Source: Klebsiella terrigena | GTDB lineage: Bacteria > Pseudomonadota > Gammaproteobacteria > Enterobacterales > Enterobacteriaceae | Direction of reading: 5' to 3' | Assembly (NCBI RefSeq): GCF_006539725.1 | Contig: NZ_BJNO01000007.1 | Location: 124,001-188,000 of the forward strand | DNA: 64,000 bases | Part shown: positions 1 through 6,067 of the stretch, one piece after another | Layout: each line of letters starts with the position of its first letter | Numbering within the stretch: position 1 is the stretch's first letter | Program-made: the position numbers and the translations under genes | Notes under the pieces: model-generated | The model's input: the letters and a program-made list of their open reading frames with translations, nothing else | What the model was told of the DNA's origin: nothing | Databases searched by the model: none

Positions 1-315
1 GAGTGGCGCGGGGTTGTCCTCCATGCTGCGGGCATCTCTTCCGGTTCCGGGGAGTTTAAAGCCAGTCTGAGCAAGTGTTGCTGGCGCGAACTTTTCGAAC
101 GTCTGGACTATCGCGCCATGATCCACTTGCGCCAGGGTATATCCAGGGCGCGTCTGACTTTTGAGGGATTCGGTTCGTTGCGGGACTCTGATTTTTCAGC
201 CCGTACAGCACATGACAGACCGATTAAAAAAGCGCATCAGATTAATAGCCGCAACGGGGTGCAGATGATTATTGCGCCTCATATCGTTAGCAAAATGCAG
301 CAGGAGAATCACTAA
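1..315 (+). CDS. Partial phage early-region protein (5' end outside window)
   Basis: The reading frame is open from base 1 to a TAA at 313-315, giving at least 104 residues; the true start lies left of the window, or the gene may begin at the internal ATG at 118. The stop shares its last base with the ATG of the next gene (TAATG), an arrangement typical of translationally coupled phage operons, and this is the main reason to think the frame is real. I do not recognise the protein. It is basic, with no obvious membrane segment or zinc motif. Its place upstream of DUF2732 and a gpA-type gene puts it in the early replication operon of a P2-type prophage. It could still be a chance frame. Confidence 0.4.
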   Translation, partial: EWRGVVLHAAGISSGSGEFKASLSKCCWRELFERLDYRAMIHLRQGISRARLTFEGFGSLRDSDFSARTAHDRPIKKAHQINSRNGVQMIIAPHIVSKMQQENH

Positions 316-716
316 TGTCCATTATTTCAGTAGACGCTAAAGAGCTGGGGCGCGAGCTGGCCGCATGGGGCGTACCACACAATTACGCCATTCGCTTTGT
401 GGAAAAAAGCACTGTAAAAAATAATCGTGTTGCCCTGCATCCGTTTTTCTTTAATGACACTGAGCATATGACCAGCAAGCGCCACTGGCTGGCAGTCAAT
501 GCAGCTTACTGGTGCTGTGTATATCGTGAGGCAGAAAGCCAGCTACAGCAGGTAGAAGCGCTGGCCAGCATCCGTTCCATGTATTACATCGCTGGATCGT
601 TGGGGGCTGGTGAAATCAAGGCGCTGATCCAGGAGTGGTGGCGCAATACTTATGAACTGCATAAGGTTCCTGCGCCTAGCTATACCGCCGTACCTATTAC
701 CTTTTCTTTCCACTAA
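315..716 (+). CDS. Phage early-region protein of unknown function (possibly DUF5347)
   Basis: This encodes 133 residues with a good ribosome binding site (CAGGAG) 8 bases before the ATG, which overlaps the preceding stop codon. The protein is soluble-looking and rich in aromatic residues, with a tryptophan pair in the motif EWWRNTYELH near residue 110 and two cysteines in YWCCVYRE near residue 66. I recall a small P2-type family of this size (DUF5347) in enterobacterial prophages, but the match is from memory only. Position between phage early genes and the replication endonuclease suggests an accessory role in replication or regulation. No function can be assigned. Confidence 0.6.
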   Translation: MSIISVDAKELGRELAAWGVPHNYAIRFVEKSTVKNNRVALHPFFFNDTEHMTSKRHWLAVNAAYWCCVYREAESQLQQVEALASIRSMYYIAGSLGAGEIKALIQEWWRNTYELHKVPAPSYTAVPITFSFH

Positions 717-782
717 TTAATCGCCTGATTTTTTGGCCATCCCTGCGGTGGCAGGGGATTCTTTTGCCTTAAGGAAACCAAA

Positions 783-1016
783 ATGAACATGACATGTAAC
801 CATTTGCCCGTAATAAATTCCGGTACCGATCTGCTGGCCATGCTGGCCAAAGCAACTGCGGAAGGTAAAGCCGTTGCCGCCGATTTGTGTTCCACTCGTC
901 TGGATAAGCTAGCTACCCATGCCGCAAATGAAGGTTTGAGCGCGGCTGAGATTGTAGAACTGATCCGGCAAGAGGCTGAGGCCATTTGCAGTAAAGGGGG
1001 GACATCATGGCAGTAA
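783..1016 (+). CDS. DUF2732-family phage early protein
   Basis: A 77-residue acidic, mainly helical protein. The stretch around residues 30-68 (STRLDKLA, then LSAAEIVELIRQEAEAI) matches the pattern I know for DUF2732, a family found just upstream of the replication endonuclease in P2- and 186-like phages. Function is unknown in the family. The TAAGGAAACC sequence before the ATG is the likely ribosome binding site. In related prophages a DksA/TraR-type zinc finger gene, and sometimes a Dam methylase, lies between this gene and gpA; here only 34 bases separate them, so those genes are absent. Confidence 0.7.
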   Translation: MNMTCNHLPVINSGTDLLAMLAKATAEGKAVAADLCSTRLDKLATHAANEGLSAAEIVELIRQEAEAICSKGGTSWQ

Positions 1017-1054
1017 AATCCCCAATTGATTCCATTGCGAAGGCCATCGCATGA
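1007..1054 (+). CDS. Candidate 15-codon micro-ORF bridging DUF2732 and the replication gene
   Basis: ATG at 1007 opens a 15-codon frame (MAVKSPIDSIAKAIA) that starts inside the last codons of the DUF2732 gene and stops at TGA 1052-1054, overlapping the ATG of the replication gene by ATGA. A purine-rich run (AAAGGGGGG) sits 5-12 bases before the start. It may be a leader peptide coupling translation of the two flanking genes, or the joined remnant of a deleted gene. There is no homology I can name. Confidence 0.3.
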   Translation: MAVKSPIDSIAKAIA

Positions 1055-3117
1055 CGTTGGCCTTAGACAAACAACGTTGCGCCGCCGATTCAGGGCGGCG
1101 TGATGCTAATCAGTCTGAAGATGCAGACGCCATCACACACTGGGCGTATTCATGGAATGCGCCCCGTAAGGCCATCTCAAGCCCGATACCCACATACGAA
1201 GAACTACAGCGCCATGATCGAGAGAATGCAGCGCTGGCTTGCGCCCAGGATTTGCTACAAAAGCAATCTGTGATTGTTCGTATGTCGGTAAATGCGACGG
1301 TCAGCAAGCTGGAAAAAGAACAGGGCGTAAAGCGCGCAAATGCTTACCTGGCTAAAACCTTCCTTGAACGCATTCTGCCGCGTATCAATATTGTTTCAGA
1401 GCGTTATCACATTGGCAAAATGACCGCCGATACGGTGCGTCTTATGTACCGCTTTAATCACCTACCTGATATGTCGAAAGAGGATATTGACCTGCTGGCG
1501 CAGGATGTTTCGACGTTCATCACAATGGAACTCAGTAGTATAAACGATGAAATGCCGGATGCCGGTGCGCTTAAGTTGCTGCATACACTTTATGTTCGTG
1601 CTGCTGCCATTACTCATTCATTCCGCCAGTCTGCGCCGGATTATGAAAAGTTAATGCGTCGCTGCTTCGAGGAGCCAAAAGCCGCCGCTTCTCTCGCCAA
1701 AATGATGTCTGATCAGTGGTGGGCGCTTCGCCTGCGCCGCCATGCGTCTGAGTGGCGCGAGCATTTACATATTGCCCTGAATCACGTCAGCAGAAAGGTC
1801 AACACTTATGCCAGCAAACAGCTTATCCGTGACTGGAAGGAGCAGAAGCGCCGCACGCGGGAATTTCTGAAGTCGATGGAACTTGAGGATGAATTCGGCA
1901 ACCGGATTAGCCTGATTGATAAGTACTGGGGAAGCGTGGCCAATCCCGCGATTCGCCGTACAGAAATGATGGTGCGTATTCGTGGATTTGAAAACGTTTG
2001 TAATGAGCTGGGGTATGTTGGGGAGTTTTACACCATCACTGCGCCGTCTAAATATCACGCGACTACTATTCATGGCCACCGCAACCGTAAATGGAATGGC
2101 AGCAGTCCGGCTGATACCCAGGGATATCTGCGTAAAATCTGGGGACGGATCAGGGCAAAGCTTCACCGGGAAGACTTGCGCGTGTTCGGAATCAGGGTTG
2201 CGGAGCCGCATCACGATGGCACGCCACACTGGCACATGTTGCTATTTATGCGTCCTGAAGAAGTTGAACAGGTGCGCGGCATTCTACGTGATTATGCGAT
2301 GGATGAAGACCATGGCGAGCTGATCACCGATAAAGCCAGAAAGGCACGCTTTCATGCTGAAAGTATCGATCCGGAAAAAGGGTCGGCAACCGGTTATGTA
2401 GCCAAATACATATCAAAAAATATTGATGGCTATGCGCTGGATGATGAACTGGACGACGAAAGCGGCAAGCCAATGAAAGAAGCCGCCGCCGCAGCTGCTG
2501 CATGGGCATCATGCTGGCGTATCCGCCAGTTTCAGTTCGTAGGTGGTGCACCGGTAACGGTATGGCGCGAATTGCGCCGGATGGCTGATCACGATACCGC
2601 GATGGGGTTAAGCGTTGAATTTGCTGCGGTACATGATGCTGCTGACAGCGGAGACTGGGCGAAATATATCAATGAGCAGGGTGGACCATTCGTAAGACGG
2701 GATGAGCTGATCGCACGCACATGGTATGAAACCAGCCCGGAATTTAACGCCTACGGCGAAGAAATCGTTCGGGTTAAGGGGGTTTTCTCTCCTGTCGTTG
2801 GCATGGATGTGCCTATTTTAACCCGATTAACAAAGTGGAAGATTGTCCCGAAGTTAGCCGCCGATCAGGCGGCAGCAGTTAGCGGCGCGAATGCGCCGCC
2901 TAGGAGTTCTGTCAATAACTGTACGGAGGGTGAAGCCCCCTGGCGGTTAAAAAGTGATTTAAACCAGAGAGGGTTTGTCGGCTCCGACGAAGAAATAGCC
3001 ATACTGATGCGCGGCAGCGGGCTGATGTATGGCCGGGGAACGTTGATTTACAGGAATGGTCGGTTACAGGAGAAACAGCATGATTCGAGCAGCCAGCGCT
3101 GGCCGGGTTGGTCGTGA
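1051..3117 (+). CDS. Rolling-circle replication initiation endonuclease, P2 gpA family
   Basis: A 688-residue relative of P2 gpA (761 residues), the enzyme that nicks the phage origin, stays covalently attached to the 5' end through a tyrosine and drives rolling-circle replication with host Rep helicase. The HUH metal-binding motif is visible near residue 390 (GTPHWHMLL). The catalytic pair lies in GYVAKYISKNIDGY, with Y449 and Y453 four residues apart, as in P2 (Y450/Y454). In P2 the replication origin is inside gene A, so ori is probably within this frame too. Start ATG at 1051 overlaps the micro-ORF stop. The frame is intact, so excised DNA could in principle still replicate. Confidence 0.95.
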   Translation: MTLALDKQRCAADSGRRDANQSEDADAITHWAYSWNAPRKAISSPIPTYEELQRHDRENAALACAQDLLQKQSVIVRMSVNATVSKLEKEQGVKRANAYLAKTFLERILPRINIVSERYHIGKMTADTVRLMYRFNHLPDMSKEDIDLLAQDVSTFITMELSSINDEMPDAGALKLLHTLYVRAAAITHSFRQSAPDYEKLMRRCFEEPKAAASLAKMMSDQWWALRLRRHASEWREHLHIALNHVSRKVNTYASKQLIRDWKEQKRRTREFLKSMELEDEFGNRISLIDKYWGSVANPAIRRTEMMVRIRGFENVCNELGYVGEFYTITAPSKYHATTIHGHRNRKWNGSSPADTQGYLRKIWGRIRAKLHREDLRVFGIRVAEPHHDGTPHWHMLLFMRPEEVEQVRGILRDYAMDEDHGELITDKARKARFHAESIDPEKGSATGYVAKYISKNIDGYALDDELDDESGKPMKEAAAAAAAWASCWRIRQFQFVGGAPVTVWRELRRMADHDTAMGLSVEFAAVHDAADSGDWAKYINEQGGPFVRRDELIARTWYETSPEFNAYGEEIVRVKGVFSPVVGMDVPILTRLTKWKIVPKLAADQAAAVSGANAPPRSSVNNCTEGEAPWRLKSDLNQRGFVGSDEEIAILMRGSGLMYGRGTLIYRNGRLQEKQHDSSSQRWPGWS

Positions 3118-3196
3118 GTATTTTTGATTTAAGTGTTAGATATTGCGGAACATTCTTATGTTTCTGTTTTCAATTCTCAAAATGTGATTTACTCTA

Positions 3197-3216
3197 TACT
3201 GTATATTTATACAGTT
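3197..3216. promoter_or_regulatory. LexA (SOS) box
   Basis: The 20 bases TACTGTATATTTATACAGTT contain CTG-N10-CAG with an alternating A/T core. They differ from the enterobacterial LexA consensus TACTG(TA)5CAGTA at only a few positions. The box lies 21 bases upstream of the GTG start at 3237, so LexA bound here would block that gene. In phage 186 and Fels-2, prophage induction runs through a LexA-controlled antirepressor gene (tum) in the comparable position. Confidence 0.8.
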
Positions 3217-3236
3217 ATTTGCGTGGGAGGATATTA

Positions 3237-3449
3237 GTGCAGGATTTATTTGTTGAGACTATTGCGCTTCAGCGGATTGCGTTATTTACAAAGTTGGTTG
3301 CTCGGGGGGATTGCTCTGTTGATGAAAAAGACGTGGCGATAGCATGGCTGGGGGAGTTGACGGAGGCGTTATCCAGAAAGCTGGATGAGAATGAAGCTAA
3401 TAGCCCCCAGAGCGGGGGCATTTCACGCGGCGGGTGTGGCTTTCAGTAG
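3237..3449 (+). CDS. Small SOS-regulated prophage protein (70 aa), unknown function
   Basis: I start this gene at GTG 3237 because GGGAGG lies 6 bases upstream and the LexA box sits just before it; the same frame is open further upstream (3108), but that part reads through the operator region. The product is small and helical, with the core IALQRIALFTKLVARG near the N-terminus and an acidic middle. It does not look like DinI or the Tum C-terminal domain to me, but position and LexA control suggest a similar role in prophage induction or in the SOS response. Its last 27 bases overlap the convergent Ogr-like gene. Confidence 0.6.
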   Translation: MQDLFVETIALQRIALFTKLVARGDCSVDEKDVAIAWLGELTEALSRKLDENEANSPQSGGISRGGCGFQ

Positions 3450-3692
3450 ATCAAGCGCCATCTGCTTCTGAATAGGTGACAGGTTGTTAAGCAGAGCCTG
3501 AACCATCGCATCACCTGTTTTCGCACTCGGGCTGAGAGTGTGGGAAAAAGTCAGGTTCATAACAAAAGTATGCCCACACTCTACGTCCGCACAGGCGCAG
3601 TAAATATCAGCAATCTGCCGGTGCTTCCGGTTTGTCTTGCGAATAACCGCCTTTGAGCCGCATTCCGGGCATTCGATTTTCAGCACGCGCAT
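3423..3692 (-). CDS. Ogr/Delta-like zinc-finger late-gene activator
   Basis: An 89-residue protein beginning MRVLKIECPECGSK. A cysteine pair near the N-terminus (CPEC) and a second cluster (YCACADVECGH) about 30 residues later match the Ogr/Delta zinc finger, which binds TGT-N12-ACA sites about 55 bases before late promoters of P2-like phages and recruits RNA polymerase alpha. I chose the start at 3692 because GGAG lies at good distance and the length fits the family. A longer frame begins at 3746, where ATGA overlaps the Q stop. Placement beside Q rather than at the att end is not the P2 order. Little late operon is left for it to activate. Confidence 0.7.
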   Translation of the reverse strand: MRVLKIECPECGSKAVIRKTNRKHRQIADIYCACADVECGHTFVMNLTFSHTLSPSAKTGDAMVQALLNNLSPIQKQMALDLLKATPAA

Positions 3693-3742
3693 ATTCCACT
3701 CTCCAGCTGTCAAAATATGCCTGGATTTTAGCCTTTTTTGTC

Positions 3743-4389
3743 TCATGCCGCATCCTTATCCGTTGTTTCATCTGAAAAATGTAGGTGCAGTCGTGGGGGA
3801 ACTTCAGGATCGCCGTTGATGGCTATCGCCAGGCGGCGCTGAATCGGGCGTACTTCGTTGCGTTTATAGGTTCGCTCTGTCTTTTCCGGGTCGCCCAGTC
3901 CCGCCGCATTTTGCGGCACGATACCGGCCAGCCCGGCCGGAAAGCGGTGCGCATTCAGAATGTCCTGGGCGCTGATGTTCTTCACGTTGGCAAATTCATC
4001 CTTTGCAGAAATATCGCCCATTTCAATGAATTTGATGGCGTCGCCCTCACCACCAGGGATATTCACCAGGATGGTGGAGAAGTTGCCGATCCCCTTGCTG
4101 TCACGCAGCTGCTGTTCAATCTCTTCCTCCATCTCGTCCGTCATGCTGGGGTCGCGGGTGTAGAGGATACCGCCCGTATGCGCCCCATTGTGGTAGTAGC
4201 GACGGCGGAAAATAACGGCTTCACTGTTGAGCAGCGCAGAATGGACGCCGCCGATGTAGTCCGGCAGGCCGTAGATATGCTGCTGCGGGTCGTACATCTT
4301 GATGAAGATAATATCTTCCTCCGGGTAAACCAGCGGTTCTCCTTCCTGTAGTACCACGTAGTCACTAGGAACCGGCTGCGCGTTCTCCC
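3743..4389 (-). pseudogene. Phage portal protein gene Q, C-terminal fragment
   Basis: The minus-strand frame encodes about 215 residues matching the C-terminal two thirds of P2 gpQ-type portal proteins (usual length about 340). It includes the segments QHIYGLPDYIGGV, FRRRYYHNGAH and, near the end, YKRNEVRPIQRR. There is no plausible start codon upstream of the GTG at 4357, and the Q-like sequence ends at about 4385-4400, where sheath-gene sequence on the other strand begins. The N-terminal part, the Q promoter and the capsid/terminase genes normally lying next to it are missing. The remnant cannot form a working portal ring. Confidence 0.85.
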
Positions 4390-4527
4390 TGTCCTTACGG
4401 CGATGTGACCATTGTCTGGAAAACGCGCAAGAAAGTGGAGGTTTACGTGGTGATCCGTCCGTATGAGATGCCGCTGGAAATCACCATCAATCTGATGCTG
4501 GATGCCAGCCTTGAGGGGGCCGTATGA
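4390..4527 (+). pseudogene. Tail sheath gene (DUF2586-like), last 45 codons
   Basis: A 45-codon fragment reading CPYGDVTIVWKTRKKVEVY and ending LMLDASLEGAV. The end pattern (EVYVVIRPYEMPLEITIN) resembles the C-terminus of contractile tail sheath proteins of HP1-like phages, and it is followed with an ATGA overlap by a tube-like gene, which is the normal sheath-then-tube order. The whole upstream part of the gene is missing at the junction with Q. Family assignment is from memory of the pattern and context. Confidence 0.55.
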
Positions 4528-4739
4528 GTAAGCGTATTTCCGGGGCGTCGTTTGACACCTACTGGGGAACGGATTTGATCCACGTCGAAAAGCTGACACT
4601 GGATATTACGGATAACACTGCGCTGGCGCAGACGAAGGGGGTGCCGGATGGCTATGTGGACGGGGATGTGTACCCTCACCGCAGGCACCGCCAGTGCACT
4701 GGTACCGGTGAAAGCGGAGGGGACGGGCGGCGCGTATAA
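4524..4739 (+). pseudogene. Tail tube gene (DUF2597-like), N-terminal fragment fused out of frame to gene J
   Basis: The first 49 residues, including DTYWGTDLIHVEKLTLDITD and ending GVPDGYVDGDV near base 4670, look like the start of the DUF2597 family (tail tube of HP1-like phages, about 150 residues). After base 4670 the frame reads unrelated residues to a stop at 4739, while the +1 frame becomes baseplate protein J. This is a clean deletion junction: the rest of the tube gene and everything normally between tube and J (chaperones, tape measure, V, W) is gone. Confidence 0.7.
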
Positions 4740-5427
4740 CCTCGCGCCGGGATATTACCGGATTCTGCCGGTGGCGGTGTCAGGTATCAGCCATGTGGTG
4801 AGTGAAGAAAACTGGCTGACGGTGCCGGGAGCTGATGAAGAGAGCGACGATGAACTGCGTGAACGCTGCCGTAACCAGTTCAACCTGGTGGGTAATTACC
4901 ACACCGATGCGGTTTACCGCTCCATGATTGCGGGCATTGCCGGGCTGAGTATTGACCGTATTTACTTTGAGCATGACGCCCCGCGCGGGCCAGGAACCGC
5001 TAACGCCTATTTGTTGCTGGACAGCGGCGTGATCTCCGATCCCTTTGTGGCGGCGGTGAATGACTACATCAACACGCAGGGTCACCACGGACATGGCGAT
5101 GATATGCAGTGTTACGCTATGCCGGAAACATCCCACGATCTGGATGTTGTTCTGTACCTGCCTGACCCGGACAACATGCTGGCTGATGAACGCGATGCGC
5201 TGCTGTCGGGGGTGGAAAATCTGGTGCGCTGTGCGTTTCGGGAAAACACGGATTATGACGTGAAGAAGACGTGGCCGTATGGCCGGTTCTCCTTCTCTAA
5301 TCTGGGCAGGGAGATCCACCGGACGTTTACGGCGGTGGATTCAGTCACCTTTTCCCTGCGGGATATCGTCAGCGATCTGAACGTCCCGCGTCTGACCAGC
5401 CTGACGGTGAGTATCGAACATGACTGA
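4672..5427 (+). pseudogene. Baseplate protein gpJ, N-terminally truncated
   Basis: About 251 residues of a P2 gpJ-type baseplate wedge protein. Recognisable segments are SEENWLTVPGADEESDDELRERC near the front and GRFSFSNLGREIHRTF near the end. The native N-terminus is lost at the junction with the tube gene near 4670. An ATG at 4648, in what was tube-gene sequence, could give a chimeric 259-residue product whose first eight residues are foreign. The stop overlaps the gpI start by 8 bases. In an intact phage gpJ and gpI form the baseplate edge. Confidence 0.8.
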
Positions 5428-6058
5428 TTTTGATAAAAAACTGGCCGGGTTAACGCTGCCGTCATGGATGAACAAAGGCGAGCCGCGCAAATTACTGAAT
5501 ACAGCCCGGCTCTACTGGAAGCTGGTCTGGGAGTGGATCACCTGGCCGGTTAACCAGTTCGACCCGCTGACCTGCTCGGAGTCGATTTTACGGCTGATGG
5601 CCTATGACAGGGATATTACCCGCTTCAACGGTGAGCCGCTGTACCTGTTCAGAAAGCGCGTGGCGTATGCCTTTGTGAACGCGGCGGATTCAGGCTCCAT
5701 CGCCGGTTTTATTGCCATCTTTGAACGCCTGGGGATTGGCTACGTGGAGCTGCTGGAACGTCAGCCGGACATTGACTGGGATGTGATTATTGTTCGTGTT
5801 TCGGACAGCCAGATTGCGCAGAACGCAGATCTGATGATGCAGATTATCCGCCAGTACGGCCGTACCTGCCGCCGCTATCGCTTTGAGGTAATGAACACGC
5901 TTCAGCTGTATATCAACGCCGGGTGGAATGACGGGGAATTAGTCTGCTATTACGCCGGGGAATATATCGGCGGGGAAAAACGACTGGACGGGGAATATAT
6001 TTGTTTTCCGGCCAGTGATGGAATCAATGATAACGCCATATTTGGCGCAAAACTGTAG
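5420..6058 (+). CDS. Phage tail protein I (baseplate, gpI family)
   Basis: A 212-residue protein with the gpI pattern: an N-terminal acidic stretch, then LYWKLVWEWITWPVNQFDP near residues 30-50 and FRKRVAYAFVNAADSGS near residue 80. P2 gpI is 176 residues; the extra length is C-terminal and glycine-rich (YYAGEYIGGEKRLDGEY). gpI joins the tail fibres to the baseplate wedge with gpJ. The frame is intact, and it overlaps gene J and precedes the fibre gene in the standard J-I-H order. Confidence 0.85.
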   Translation: MTDFDKKLAGLTLPSWMNKGEPRKLLNTARLYWKLVWEWITWPVNQFDPLTCSESILRLMAYDRDITRFNGEPLYLFRKRVAYAFVNAADSGSIAGFIAIFERLGIGYVELLERQPDIDWDVIIVRVSDSQIAQNADLMMQIIRQYGRTCRRYRFEVMNTLQLYINAGWNDGELVCYYAGEYIGGEKRLDGEYICFPASDGINDNAIFGAKL

Positions 6059-6067
6059 GTATTATTT

